Numbered from the stretch's first letter, positions 1 to 13,800 are shown. The stretch is 64,000 nt of DNA from Pyxicephalus adspersus (GCF_032062135.1 NC_092861.1:120343745-120407744), one strand, 5' to 3'. A program made the numbers and translations. Notes: generated by a model from the letters alone, not told the origin.

Positions 1-2269
1 TAAAATAGATCATTAAAGTTTGTAGAGATGCTCCTTTATGAAGTCATTTCACCTACAGAAACTAAGATTAGTCAGTCTGTACCTGATTTTATGGTTCCTG
101 ATCCTATGTAGTGTGTGTATGATTAGAATGGTCTGGCTTTCAAAGATTATTTTAGGAAACATTTAATATACTCTGAAGCAAAAATAGTGTGGCACTATTT
201 CACTACTGTGAAAGAAAAAAAGTTCAGACGCCATAGTCTGCAGAAATGCACAGAATATTGTGCATTATGACAGACGTACCTACCAAAAGAAAGCCCTCCA
301 GCAATGTGCTATCAACTTTTCTCCTCTGTTACCAGCACTTTAACCTTTCGTTTGGTTTTCTACTGTGTTTGGGGTCTTCATCCGTAATCCATAGTTTTCA
401 TAGAGAAGTAATGTATATATTTAATCGATTAATTCAAATTAATTCCAGCGAAGAATACAAATATATAACATCATCATCATTTTATTGACAGTAAACTAAA
501 AAAAGAACAGACATAAACATGGATTTCAAGGAAATGATCAACTAAGCAAATTCCATGTTAATCCTATTTACAGAATCACAATTATCCTGATTAGCTTTTT
601 TCACTGTGATGATTGTGTTAGTTGTAGTGTGCACCTTTGTGACTGATTTTATTGAAAAATTGTCACTCCTTCAGGGGATTGGCTTCCAGGGTTTGTCAAT
701 ATTTTAGCAGTTTCATGTACAGTGCCTGCATTCAGGTGTTCCAATCACCCAGCATTGATTTAGGTGATGGACCATAGAGGAGAATTTTATCTCTGGGGAC
801 ATAAATCTCATAGGCTAGTATTTAAATTTAGTTTTTGGGAACTGATTTCATAGGGACCATTTCAATCTTCCTGTTAAATAATGCAGTTTTTATGTATGCT
901 CTTTTTTATTTTGTAAAACCTGTCACAAAACTTGTCAAGTCCAAGGAAATGATGAAACATTGCTGAAGTAGCGGTTACAGTGATATTTAAAAGTATGAAT
1001 AAACAGTAAATCTAGAAATATAAGCAACTGAAGTTATGTGAAATCTGCAACTTTACCTGTAAAATTCAAACATAATACCACATTTAATGTCTACCAATTG
1101 GTCAGAGAGACCACCATAACCTTTATGTGCCTGTAAGTAGGCTCAGAATGTGAAAGAGGTTGGGGCCATAATAAACCATCTACAACATGCACAGTATATC
1201 TGGACTTACGGACCATTTTGGTTCACATTTTTTTTTTTTACTAATGGAACTATTTTATGCTTTTGGAGTTTTTTTAATATGCCTTATCATGGAGTTGTAA
1301 CAGGCAATGAGAGTAAATATATCCAAATTAAACAGGATTCTAATATTAAAGACTTGCCCCTGGAACAGGGGCCATACTGGTAAAAAGTATCTTGGTTTGA
1401 TTACAACTCATAAGACCCAAGGTTTTAGTATGAATTACCCCTCACTTTCTGTTTGATGGCCACCAGAAGACAAAAGAGCAGTGAACCTCAACAATAAAGG
1501 CTTGGCAGAGGATCTTATTTTTACCTACTCAGTAAAAACGCCTTTTACAGCCCCTATTATTCATTGAATTTATTTCAGTTTTATTTATTTTAATCATGAA
1601 GGCTCTTTATTTATTTGAATTGTATATTGTAACAGTTACTTCCAATTATCTGTCTTTGTTGCCTCTCTCTGTCATTCAATGTTTCTCCTTCACACAATCC
1701 ATCTCCCTTCCTCTATCTCTTTTATCAGTGGAATGACTGTCATTGTGCCGCCAGCTTTATAATGCTAAGGGATCAATAAATGGATCTCACACGTGACATT
1801 AGTGATTAATGCCTTTCTTGACCATCGTTATCTATGTGCAACCTTTGTAATGTGTGAACAGCTAAGACAAAGTATTTTTGGAACTGATATTTTTACATGA
1901 TTCATGTGTATTGTACAAAAGAATAAATGCGGTCACACATGGTCTAATCCCCGCATCACCTGCAAAGTTCTTTGTAAAGGATATGTAATGAATATTTGTG
2001 TTTCCACAAAGCACTCTGATCATTGGATGAGTCACAAGGTCAATAACATGGGGGGCAGCATGTTTAAGGACAGGCAGAGGTCACACAGCTTATAGTACCC
2101 AACGAGATGTCCACTTTCCCGTGAGCATATATTAAATGTTAACAGGCTTCAGCCATCGGCTTATTGAAAGTTTTAAATTATGGGGACAAATGTTGACCAT
2201 ATAACAGAACAGCAAATATCAGTCATAGGTGGGGTGTTATTTTCCTGTTTTCCACCTTTTCTACTCTTT
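1..2269. other. No gene seen
   Basis: AT-rich noncoding DNA. Frames of up to 80 codons are chance openings without recognisable protein. The only distinct feature is the complex stretch at 1620-1865. Confidence 0.7.
1620..1865. other. Candidate conserved noncoding element
   Basis: Dense non-repetitive sequence with a pyrimidine-rich left half. The right half carries TTTATAATGC, a CACGTG-like CACACGTGACA and GTGATTAATGCC. It has no ORF and no repeat ends. The call rests on appearance alone. Confidence 0.22.
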
Positions 2270-2445
2270 GGGCCTGATTTATTAAAGCTCTCCAAGGCTG
2301 AGAAGATACATTTTCTTCAGTGAAACTGGAATAGATCTGGTCCAGGATTTAAAACATTTGCTAGAAAATAGCAAATTACTTTGAAGAAATCAATTCCAGG
2401 TTTGCTGGATCTCCCAGCTTCACTGATGTTTTAATGGAGTTTTCA
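2270..2445. mobile_element. Palindromic MITE family A, copy 1 (right end lost)
   Basis: Begins GGGCCTGATTTATTAAAGCTC and has both arms of the hairpin around a centre near 2360. Similarity stops after CACTGATG at about 2428. The full family unit is about 220 bases, nearly self-complementary end to end. Confidence 0.8.
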
Positions 2446-3514
2446 TAAAAAGGATTAAAGAATAGCAAAGAGGGTGCTTTACCATATGCCTTTGAGAATA
2501 GGCAAACATCCCGACTCATCATTCTTGGTGTGAGATCTACCTTGGCATGTCATTCTAAAGTTGCCCATATACCTGTGTAAACGATTACTTGCAAATACTT
2601 ATCAGCCCCAAATGGCCGGATCTATAGCACATTTGGCCATTGATGGCCTGTTGTCCCATGATATGGACACAACTGAAATAATAATTTTTCATATTTGGCT
2701 TTCATTTTGGATGGCTGGATTTGACAGGTATGGGCAGTCCAGGCAAGCACTGATCATTCAGTCTAAGGGATCATTATGAATGTTTTTCTAAGCCCCATAC
2801 ATATACACAAGCTTTCCTGCTATCACATATTCTGTCCAAGACAAATATCTAAAAAGATACTTAGCAGTGCTAATCCATAGACATACCAGCTATCAACAGC
2901 AAAGACCTAAATAGATGGTTCATTAGTTCTCAGTGCTTTTAATATTGGCCACTGATCTCTTAACTCATGGAGTATGTGTGAATCACAAAGGAAAAAGGTG
3001 TCATTGACCCCAAATCACATACATGATCTTAGCTGTCCTATTTATTTTTCCAGGTTAGCGACACAAAGGTAGTAACAACAGGATTGCAACTTTTATTGCT
3101 GCCTTGTTTTTATAGATCTGGGTCTTTTGGCTGGATTTAAATCATATCAATAAAATCTCATATCACCTTTCATATGTTGATGAAATTTAAAAGTCATTTT
3201 CAATTTTACAATATGCAGCTTCCAATAAAAATAATACTAGCTGGCAATCCTGCAATGGAGGTCCTGTTTATTCAGGGTGACTACACGGGGTGACCAAATG
3301 CTTCCAAATGCTGTACTGCGTTGTCACTGGATGCTATAAGCAGATATGTTGATTTTCATTGCACAGACATATTCTACTGTTGTCAGCATACAAGCATTGC
3401 TAGAAAACATCTCTAGATAAGTAATGGCTACAAAGATGCTTGGGTAGGTTCTGTCGTACTGAATGCAACTTTAACTATGTAACCCGGTAAATTGTAAAAA
3501 GCTGTTGGCTGACT

Positions 3515-3643
3515 CCTAGATTGTAAGCTCTTTGGAGCAGGGTCCTCTCCTCCTGTGTCACTGTCTGTATTTGCTGGTTATTTGCAACCCCTATTTAATA
3601 TACAGAACTGTATGTTGGCACTATATAAATCCTGTTTATTAGT

Positions 3644-3681
<38 letters not shown>
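3515..3681 (+). mobile_element. SINE-like element tail with (AAT)n
   Basis: TTGTAAGCTCTTTGGAGCAG, then CTCCTGTGTCACTGTCTG, then TGTTGGCACTATATAAATCC, then (AAT)n from about 3645. This is a familiar amphibian/vertebrate short repeat whose 3' end recurs twice more in the window. Confidence 0.7.
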
Positions 3682-3683
<2 letters not shown>

Positions 3684-3691
3684 TACACGTA

Positions 3692-3912
3692 GGGTCTGGC
3701 TTATGGAAGCTCTCCAAGACCCAAGAGAAGAAGGCTATCATGGGAGAATCTAGGTGGTCCAGCAAACATGGAAGAAATCTAGTCCTGGATTGAAAACATT
3801 TGCAAATACCAGCAAGATTTTTAAGAAATCCATTCCAGATTTGTATGATCACCCAGGTTTACCCATGAAAGTCTTTTGTCTCCAGTCCTGGAGTGCTTTA
3901 TTAAATCAGACC
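3692..3912. mobile_element. Palindromic MITE family A, copy 2 (beta subtype)
   Basis: Differs from most copies in its outer arm: AAGGCTATCATGGGAGAATC replaces the GATACACTTTCATCAGTGAAG-type arm. It inserted beside the (AAT)n tail of a SINE-like element. Both ends are present. Confidence 0.75.
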
Positions 3913-4545
3913 TTTACTGTATAAGACTGAAATAGTTCTTAATACTGGGAAAACAATTTTAGAAGTTCAACCTGGCAAACAATCTTTAAAGTAACTGACT
4001 GAAAACCATTCAGGAAATTTTGAACATTTTACCACTGTGCACTACTCAATATCAAACTCATTTGGAAAGCCACCAGTGCACCAAAGCTATGTGGCCAACA
4101 ATCAGCCTCTGCTTCCTTCAAATGTGATTAAGTGAGTCCCTTGTTTTTTTATATTTATTGATATTTGTTATTTTTTATTGAATCAAATGTCTAAATTATC
4201 AAAAAGGTTGCATAGTTTTTGCTGAGCTTTAATGAGGCTTTTGCTGAACATACACATACTATACGGGCCTGAAAAAGTTATTTCCATTTTATGATTAAAT
4301 ACAGAAGTTAGCAATCATTTAAGTCACTTTTTGACACTGGTGGTCAGCTTTAAAAAAGTTGTCATTACATCGCCCACCCCCAGAATAAACTCTTTGTGGC
4401 TACAAAATAAATTGCACTGCTACCAAAAAACTCACATTACAGCCCAGATGTGGACCTTTTTGACAGGCAAATGCCTTTACTTGTTTCATCTGGATACCTA
4501 TTGATGTCAGTGAAGTAGCCTAATATAGTAAGAGGCCAATAAAAT

Positions 4546-4561
4546 GGGGGGGGGGGGGGGG
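4546..4561. repeat. G16 homopolymer
   Basis: Sixteen consecutive G on the + strand in an otherwise AT-rich stretch. It could form intramolecular or intermolecular G-quadruplexes. Confidence 0.9.
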
Positions 4562-6221
4562 TATCTAAGTTTTGTGATCGAAAAGAGTTCAAGACAAAAC
4601 TGCTCATGTATAAAGAGCAGGCACCTTTAGGTCTTTTTTACTTGGGGCAATTGTTGGGGTGTTTTTGAGGGGTTATGAGTTGCTAACAGTACCACCTTAA
4701 TGCCAAGGAGTTCCTAGACTTTATACTCTTGTGACAGCAAAGTCTACTAGTAATACAAATACTTTCTCCCTTTTCACTCAGGTTACAGAAAACTAGTTTC
4801 TGCCAAACAAAAATTAAACCTAAATGGGAAATCACTTCTAGGGGAGACGAGGACAAAGAGTAGATTAGATCTCGGTGAGTAATATGCAGTCAATGTACGG
4901 CTGAGATCACGTATCATTTTTCAGAGTTTTTTCCAAGTGCGTTGTTCAGGGAGCAAACTGTTTAACCTGCAGCTCTGAGATACTATCAGTAAAATGCGAT
5001 TGATTCCAAGATTAAAGAGACAATAAAGTCATTTTAAAGGGACCTGTTTCCATTTTTTAAATATATTGTATATGGGAAAATGATCATCCTGATATAAATA
5101 ATCAATGTGTTATATTCTCTTAAAACTTGCTTCTGTGCATAGTTGAAGTTATGTTATATATTGTGCATGAAAGTAGCCATATTTGCACATTATATATGCA
5201 GGCTATGTTACTGCATATTTGGAAATTTGACTAAAACAGCTATAATAAAAGAATAATTTTGCAATTTCATTATTAGGAATCTTTAAGATAGTTTTACACT
5301 TTTTTTTATATCCTATCCCCTCTACAGATTGGTTATCTTTTCTAGACCCCTGCAATGCCTTCTGTGCTCTCCTCCATCTTTTTATGGGTTGAAAGAAAAT
5401 CCTTGTACAAGTGTTTGTAATTTTTTTTTGTTTGCAAGCAGCTCTAAATCAAGTCTTTGGAGGGGGCAAGGGGCAGGATACCACCCTGGGGCAATACATG
5501 TAGCCTCCAAAAAAATGTGCAACACTGCCTCATACTGCTTCTCAAATAAAGGATAATGAACAAACCCATTCATGCAATGTTAACTATTTTTCTTTATCTA
5601 TTTATCTTTATCTTATTTATAGGTAACATTGTATTTAATACGCAACCCAATAAGACCCAATTTACTGCTACTAAGGCATTATACTCAGAAACCATGCTGA
5701 TTTTATTTTCTGATTTGCTTTAAGCTTACTATTGGAAAGTAGAATCCAGATAAAAATCTTGATGATTTTCATACTAAAAATTTATGACAGCAATGAAAGT
5801 AACAGCGGAAAGTTCCATATTAGAAGCATTTGTGAAGACGCCCATGGGCAGTGCTCACATACTTACGTCCTACTAATTTTGCCTTCGCTCTTAAGGAAAC
5901 ACCTAAGGAAGGTTACGCAGTTTACTCGGCAGAGTTTCCATTGCAATTATTGTAGTTACACATTCATTTATTTTTCTTTGCTGTGCCAAATCTAAAGGTG
6001 GAACCTGCAGGTCATTAACTATTTAGTATCCATATATAAAAGTCATCCATGATCATTCTTTCACATTGACAAAAATGTCTTTGGAATTATTTATATATGA
6101 TTGTATAGGAATATGATTGTAAAGGAAGATGACAGATTCATGTAAACAAAGAAAGTTGGTTTCATTTAAAACAGCATTCTTTCAGAGTCTCATTTTAAAA
6201 TTCGTAATGCACTGTGAAAGA

Positions 6222-6480
6222 CTTAAAGCTGTACTCCAACCTTAACTTCCATCTTACATAGTAATACAAACTCCTTATTCTTTTTTTTATTTGCTACCAC
6301 TATTTAACTACACAATCTGAGCTTCTTACAGTATGCATTAGAAGCTTCTGCAAGTCAAAAAAGAGCCCACAATAATTCCTGTCTAGCACCCAGCATCATC
6401 TAGCCCTTTTCCCCCAGCCTCAGTGTTCCTGGCCAGCCCTTTCATTTCCAGAATTTCATATATTCTTATATTTCCTTTCA
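6222..6480 (+). mobile_element. Possible family H repeat copy
   Basis: Opens with TTAAAGCTGTACTCCAACC and continues as a C-rich stretch to about 6480. Only the first 20 bases are clearly shared. Confidence 0.3.
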
Positions 6481-8508
6481 ATTTTGGAGCTCAGTGTCAC
6501 TTGTGGGTGTTACCTAGAGCAGTCTTCAGAATGCAGAAAGTAGGGCGCTGTGATGTTTTCGGGATACTATGTACAGCATGGTGCCTCCAGAGGGCGCCAT
6601 AATAGGTTTCTCTATTTTGCCCATTAGAAATCCAGGCACTTTTTTTTGGTAAATTGTTGTTTTCTTATCAAGGTGTAACAATTATCACAATCACTACACT
6701 TAGGATACTTTATCCCACATTTTAATGCTGCCAGTACAGCTCCCACTGTACTTCTGCCCATCCTGAATAGTGGATTTTTTTATTTGCAAACATACAGAAA
6801 AACGGTTTTACCAATTGTCAATTTCCTATTTTAAGGATGCTGATCCAGCTTCTGAATCACTGCCTAATGCAAATATGCAGATTAGGAATTTTAAGCGTAT
6901 CCTGACTTTTTTGATCTGTATACTTGTTCTTGGTGAGTGCCAAAGAAAGCCATATTTCTCATGGTACGGGTTTTAGTTGAGAATACATCTTAGCCTTACT
7001 ACACCATTTAAAAAGAACTAGATAAACTAATTCACCATTGTAGATAGCGTAATAAAGTGGATTCATTTTAATTTATGCATAATCTGTACTTCATTGGCAT
7101 CTTGCTGTTTTTTTTTTCTAGATGACTGTCAATTAAAATGTTCAAAGCTGTGAGAACTATTGTCCTTCTGCTATATTTGCACCTGCAGTTTGCAGTTACC
7201 AGTAATTGAATAGAATTTTCTCTTGTGTATTTATGCTACATAAGTTTACACAATATAAAAGAAAATTTTCAAAGTCACATTGACACAGTTAAACTGTGAT
7301 GTGTAATTACCAAAATTCCAACAGATTTTTGCCATGTAATTTTAAGGAACAATTAAACGGTTTAATTGTATGTATGCACCAAAGCTTTTATTGTATGGCA
7401 TTTTGAATGTGGTTATGTTTTGTTGCCACTGTGGTAGTGTTTGTCACAGAAATGTCTCAATGTGATAACACAATTTTAAAGATACTCTTAGATGCAAGTT
7501 AACACAGAGATCAAAGAGATTCTGTCACTTTGGCAATTCAGGTCAAAGTCACTGGGTCTGCTAGGCAAGGTGTACTCACTCACTTATGCCTAATTGCCAC
7601 CATCCTGCTCTTTCGGAGTTATTTTACTGTATTGGTGCAGGACTTCTGGGAATGGGAGACATGTAACTGCGGTAAAGCCTTAGTAGCCAATTACCAGGCC
7701 TGTAAAGGCACATGTTGGGTAGGACAGAAAGTGATCTACAAGGGTAATATTTGGAACTGGAGCTTAACTATGGTAGATTTCAGCAGTGGGATGTCAATGA
7801 GGGAGCTTGGATAAGGGGTTTTACTTTTATATATCTTTCTTGGAGCTAATGGTTTACCTGGAGGCCCGTTCTCTGCATGTGATAGCATTTAGTAAGTCTA
7901 GAGGATAGGATGAGGGTTAGATTTAGGAGTTACGTGAAGTGTAAAGGAAATCTAAGATCCACAGGCTGTCAAATCCTTAAAATTATAAACACTTGCTTAT
8001 CATTCCTTCTAAACATTCAGGGATCCCATCCTCGTACTTGTTCTAGGTCAGTTATTTAGAATAAATTAAAGCCAATGGATGAGCATAGCAGACATGTAAG
8101 TAACATTTCAGGAGAGAATAGTAATGGCAATCCACATATTTATCGTAAAATAAGTTTACTATATCATCATGGTTTGGGTCTTTTAGCGTAAAATAGTGTC
8201 CAGGGGGAACCTATACAAATATGTAAGTATAAAGCAGAAGGTATCCTTGGTGGGGGTGAAGTTAAGATCCCAATATCTATCAGTTTGGGTATTATGTATA
8301 CAATTTCCATTAGTGAGGCTGTAATAACATAAGCTAACCATATACTATGCAATATAAACATATTTGGCATATACACTAATGTAATAAAAACAGTTAAAAA
8401 TATGCTGTACTTCTGATCAATATTTGGCCAGAATGTTGATAGATAATGGATTGGACACATCAAAAAAAAGAAAGTTTACAATGTAAGACAATCATTTATT
8501 GGATCAAT

Positions 8509-8705
8509 GGGCCTGATTTCCTAAAGCTTTTCAAAGCTGGAGAGGATCCACTTTGATCAATGATTTGATCAAAGATTTCAGGTTTTGCTATTGCTATTTG
8601 CTGGCAAATATTTTGAATCCTGGACCAGATCCATTCCAAGTTTGCTGGATCACCCAGCTTCACTGATGAAAGTGTATATTCTCCAGCTTTGAAGAGCTCA
8701 GGCCC
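8509..8705. mobile_element. Palindromic MITE family A, copy 3
   Basis: Both termini (GGGCCTGATTT and AGCTCAGGCCC) are present. Part of the left arm is replaced by a small self-complementary stretch (TTGATCAATGATTTGATCAA, 8551-8570). Confidence 0.8.
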
Positions 8706-11269
8706 ATAGCATTGCATACAAAACTAGAACCGGGCCTTTGTTTACCAGGAGCTGAAACTGTAGACTGGTACCAATATCCTCAAGTTAGAATATATGTTAC
8801 CAACAAAAAAATGGATCATCACCATTGCCACTTTATAACTATGTGACGTTGAAGATGATCCAAAGGTAATATGAATTTGTCCTAAAAGATTTGGCGTGCT
8901 GGGGACAACTCAAACATTCATAGCAAACACTTTTTCCAAATTCAAATATATATATATGGTATAATATAATAAATATATGTGATATAATGCTGAAATCAAT
9001 AGTAAAACAGATCTGATATTGAATAAGTGTATGGTACATTAAACACACGTAATCGATCACAAAAGAAAGAGTGTAAATTGTCACATTGATTAAATATTAG
9101 TAGGAGAAAATAGTATATGCCTAGCACTGGAATCACAGAAAAATTGTGAATGCAATCTGCAATGGGGCATAGTTAAAATGTGGCCCATGATTACATAGCA
9201 GGCCTCATAGGAGTTATGAGTTACAATAACAAAGAGTCCAGTTGTATTGTTCCATCTCTTCCATGCTGTCAATGCCAAGGGCAATGAGACAGTAATGGAT
9301 TGTAGGTGAATAACAATTGTGTAAATGCTTTGGATATTGAAAAGTCCACATGTACTGCGAGCAACAAAGTCCCCCACACACCTTCAGCCCTATGGCTATT
9401 TAATTTTACCCTAAAGCAATTATATTTATTAAATAAAATATGATTGTTACTCAATTTTCAAAAAAAACAAAACAGCGTAATAATATTATATATTTTATGC
9501 AATAGGACAAAATTACACTGAATGTACAATATGCCAGTTGCTAAAACACCAATAAAGCAATTATGTAGCTAATTAAACTGCAGTAACAAATCTTGAACAA
9601 CAACAATTTGGAATTGCTTCTGTCGGTTAATGTCCTAGGTGATATGTCATGCCCTTAGAACAATTATATTTTAATTTACTTTAGGAAAATTAAAAAATAA
9701 TCCAACTTGGCAAACTTTTTTTTGAAAAGAGGTCGTATCAGATTGTATACATTTTGTGCCTGTAAATGTAGTTACTGATGTGCCAGAAAAATGCCACATG
9801 TGAATTGGAAATGAGCTAAAATGTTTCATCTACTTTCCTTTTACTACATTCTACTGATCCTGACTGTAGAAGAGACAAACAGAAAGAGATTTGTAATTTG
9901 CATACAGCATATGCTTTTATTATTGATTTTTTTCCGGATTGGTAATTTTGGTGCATAAAATTCAAATTAGATTGTTGACATTGTATGTAAAAGTTTTTCT
10001 TTAGTTTTTTCTGGCAACAGTGTACATTTTACTAAAAGTTTAGTGTTAGGGCTCATTTATATCTTGTAAGTGTATGTAACATTGTTTTCAATCCTCGGGG
10101 ATGTGGACATAAAATTTTCTATCTCCTGGAGAAAATGGCTATTAAAATGCTTGTAAATTCAGGTTGAGCTTTTTTTTATTTGTTCCTTTTTGATCTGACA
10201 CAATTGAAAGATAAATAAAGAAAAGACACCTAAAGAAAGAAAAGAGTTGCAGCTATCACATTAAAGCATTTGAAAACTCCAATATATAAACAAGATCCAA
10301 AAGGACAAGAATCCTTCCCCTAATGATCCTATTCATATTTATTATATTCCAAACTGCTATACATTACATTTTAGGTTCAACTAAACTATAAATGCACAAC
10401 AATATACCAAAAACATACTACAATACAATATTAAATGCACCTACTTAAAGCAAATACATGCAAATGGTACCTTTGGAGTGTTTGGGCTTAGTTTAAGGCC
10501 ATGGGTTAGGTTTAAAGGTTAATTTGAGGTAAAAGGTTAACATATGGGTTATTTTGTTAACTTTATTTGGTCAATATGATGGACTGGTCCTAGGTTGATA
10601 TTACAGGTCTGATTTAAATCTAATTAATAAAGAGTTATTACAGAGTTAAAGAGAATTATTTAACATATGACTCTCTCAGGTGTAATAAATATGCAAAAAT
10701 ATGCCAAAATTGCTTGTGATGAGACTCCCAAGCCAAAAAACAACACAAAGGATAATTCTTTTTCAGCAGACTTCTAGTGTCACTTGTTTACATAAAGCTG
10801 TAGCCCTGCATCTTCTTGCTCTGTTATTCACATCTACATAGAAAATTGTGGTTACGGTATTAGAAAGAAAGCTTGTTTAGGATATTTAAAAGTTAAATAC
10901 ACAAAAAAGCAAATTACAAAAAAGTAAAATAATTGAAAAGAAATCAAATATTTTATTTAAATTAAATCATAAGCAAAATTAAAAGCCATATACATACTTT
11001 TATGTATACATTTAAAAAATAGAATTAATGTTTATTAAGAACATAGCAGAAATGTATAATTTTTAGTAAAAAAAAAAAAAAAGTGTTTGAGAACTTCTAT
11101 AGATCTACGGTAGAAGATAAAATTCAATAATCACAGCTTTTCAAGACATTTCTGTGCTATCCTGAAGGTTTAGTGCTGGTGGGTGTTTATTTTTAACCTA
11201 ATCACACTGACTTATTAGGGGAACCCACTGTTATTGGCTTGAGTTAGTTTCTTCTTGTGTAGTAGATTA
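8706..11269. other. No gene seen
   Basis: One of the most AT-rich parts of the window, with a short TA run near 8945 and an A-run near 11068. Minus-strand frames of 60-98 codons around 8167-9454 look like chance in low-complexity sequence. Confidence 0.65.
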
Positions 11270-11640
11270 GTATCAGCAGGTTGCAGCAGTTAACCCTTTG
11301 TATGATGCAGAAGACAAAACATGGAGGCAGCATCAGCTGTATTACAAGTCTACAGAGGCTTCATTACAGGGATAGTGCCAACGCAAATACATCCATCAGC
11401 TACTGTCATGTAATGCGGCGCATTAGGATGCATAGAGAAATTCAATTATTGCTAGCAGCATGTCCCTGTCCAATCCTTTTATACAAGGCATTGCTAAACG
11501 ACACCTTGGCAATTGCAGTTTTCATCATATGGAAATGTGAGCATATTCATTGATTATTCAAACCTTATTAAAACAAGCCATTGTGGAAAAGAGCTTTTGT
11601 TATTGATTGGGGATCTTATGTACCGCATATTTATCATGTG
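11270..11640. other. Candidate conserved noncoding element
   Basis: A complex, balanced-composition stretch contrasts with its AT-rich, simple-sequence neighbours and lacks repeat termini. It contains CAGCTG, a TGTCATGTAATGCGGCGCATTA segment with a near-palindromic core, and homeodomain-like TAATTG/CAATTATT sites. A 90-codon frame crosses it but has no recognisable protein. Assignment as an enhancer-like element is a judgement from texture only. Confidence 0.25.
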
Positions 11641-11944
11641 AAAATGCCATGTTTTTTTCTTGTTATATAAAGTCATCATGCATCTATATATTCCCCACTT
11701 TACACAAACATACCCTCAACTGATAAACTTATATCTAAATGAGTTTCACATTTAAACATTATATCCATTGGCCTCTTGGGTGGTCTATATTTGCACTTAT
11801 GTCAATGGATTATGAACTCCTAAATTCCCAGGGTGAATTAGTGATCTGTTGGGTTGGTCTGGTTATCGTTTACTAGCAGATATTTTACCAAGGTGTTTTC
11901 CTTTGCTTTTGGTCATTATTACCATGAATGAGGGTAAGCTTAAT

Positions 11945-12168
11945 GGGCCTGATTTATTAAAGCTCTCCAAGGCTGGAGAGGATACACTTTCAACAGTAAA
12001 GCTGGATAATCCAGCAAACTTGGAATGGATCTGGTCCAGGATTCAAGATGTTTACTAACAAATAGCAATTAGCTTTCAAGAAATCCATTCCAGGTTTGCT
12101 GGATCACCCAGCTTCACTGATAAATGTGTATCCTCTCTAGCCTTGGATATCTTTATTAAATTAGGCTC
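11945..12168. mobile_element. Palindromic MITE family A, copy 4 (complete)
   Basis: Complete at 224 bases, with the centre near 12056. The arms GGTGATCC/AAACCTGGAATGGA types face each other with few mismatches, so a transcript would fold into one long hairpin. Confidence 0.85.
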
Positions 12169-12275
12169 AATGTGCCCGATCAAGCTATAAAATTGAAGTA
12201 TCAAATCTTAAACAGAAGGATGCATGGATTCCTTTCTTTAGTATTGTGTGAATTAGTGAAAAGAGAAGCTCTCAC

Positions 12276-12600
12276 CTTGATCACATAGAAGAGATTCCAG
12301 AAGAATCTCAAGAAATATTCAGCAGAAGGGAAGCTTCAGTTTGCTTTCTTTAAACTGGTTCACAAAATAGTGGATGTGGTGTGAATCTCAAGAAACTTCC
12401 AATAAAGGCTTAAAATCTCTTCATTTGTGCTTAGTTAATTATTCACAAGACAAATTTTAACTATTTATTGATTTACAAAGGAGTAGATGTAGTGATTCTC
12501 AGAAGCAGAGACTCTCCTTATCAGTGGTCAATAAATGTTTAGAGAGTTCTTCTCTGGTTCACAAAGAAGTGGATGATGAATCTCTAGAAATATTACGCAT
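12276..12600. repeat. Degenerate tandem repeat, about four units of 77-116 bases
   Basis: A unit of the type CTGGTTCACAAAGAAGTGGATGnnGTGAATCTCAAGAAA recurs at about 12276, 12355, 12471 and 12554 with many substitutions and indels. Confidence 0.5.
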
Positions 12601-12920
12601 ATAAGTTTTTTCTCAGACCATTTAGTAGTTCATTTAGGAAGACTGCACTGAGCATGAAAGAGTACAAGACATCATCTATCCTTATGACGCCTTTACCCTA
12701 GTGGGTAATAATGACACTTCCATTTTAAATCCCTATCCTAATCGGGAGCCGTAGTCATTCCTTCCTGATGCAACTTTATTTTGTCTTTGGGCTTTCCAGA
12801 CGCAAACACATGCAAATGTCGGTACCTGTGGTATGGTTCGCTGCTCCCAGGGGCACAGCAGCAGTTTGCTAAGCACCCGGGAGCTGTCGACCTTGTGGAT
12901 TTCCACTGCAGGTTTGAAAA

Positions 12921-13240
12921 AGGCTACATACACTTGTAAGATTTTTGTCGTTGGAAAGGATTGATAATTTTCAACAACAAAAGACTGAAAGATTTATGAA
13001 TGAGCGCTGTACATACAGTGCTGTTCTGCTCTATGGAGAGGGCAGGGGGAGAACAAGCGAGTGGCATGCTGCTGCACTCTCTCCCCTTCACTTGCGTTGT
13101 GGTCGTTTGTCGCTCATCGTTCGTGGACCCGCCAGGACGAATCTATGAATGACGTCAGACAGCCGTTGTACACACATCAGATTCTCATCTAATACCAGCC
13201 CTGAAGTGATAGTTGGAGGAGAATCATCTGTACATAGTCT
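12921..13240 (-). mobile_element. MITE family B, copy 1 (reverse orientation)
   Basis: Starts with the GGCTACATACAC end, then TTGTCGTTGGAAAGGATT and the CTGTTCTGCTCTATGGAGAG core. It ends with GATTCTCATCTAATACCAGC / GAATCATCTGTACATAG. Its GC-rich centre makes it stand out from the intron. Confidence 0.8.
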
Positions 13241-13800
13241 TAGATATCAACTCTTTTATATCTTCACCACGCATCCGTTGTGCCTACCATGTGATAAATA
13301 ATTCCCACCTTTGTAATAAGTCATCCTGCAGATATCCTAATAATATTATTTAGAATTTCCATAACAATCACGCCAACAAGAATTTAAATTAACAGACAAC
13401 ACACCTTACCAGTTGCTTTGCAGAATAAAAAAAAATATAATTTTGTTTTGAACCAGGTGACACCTGGGAAGGGCTGATCCGGTTTTACTAACCTTATATA
13501 ATTGTTTTCGCTACATTTGTCACCATAACTTTCCTGAAATCAAATTTTATAGCATTTCCAAGCTGTAAACAATCAGGATGTTTTCAATTAAAAATGCCTG
13601 ACTGGCTTTATTACTTTTTCCTACCTAAATAAACCAGGTGCTGTGCCAAGGGTTTGAAACTATTTAGATCAATTATTAAACCTGGATTTACAGTTATCTT
13701 TAGTCGACGTTAGAAGTCTATATAGCAGACTATAGCAGTCAATAGTTTGCGCATAGTCCTATATTTTGTGGATGTTTTATATTATTAACATCACCAACAC

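Larger units (their letters stand above)
3913..8508. other. No gene seen
   Basis: AT-rich sequence with a G16 run and a possible family H copy. A 94-codon frame at 7530-7814 has no recognised motif and no splice context. The stretch at 5330-5570 is GC-richer and open on both strands, but nothing in it is recognised. Confidence 0.65.
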
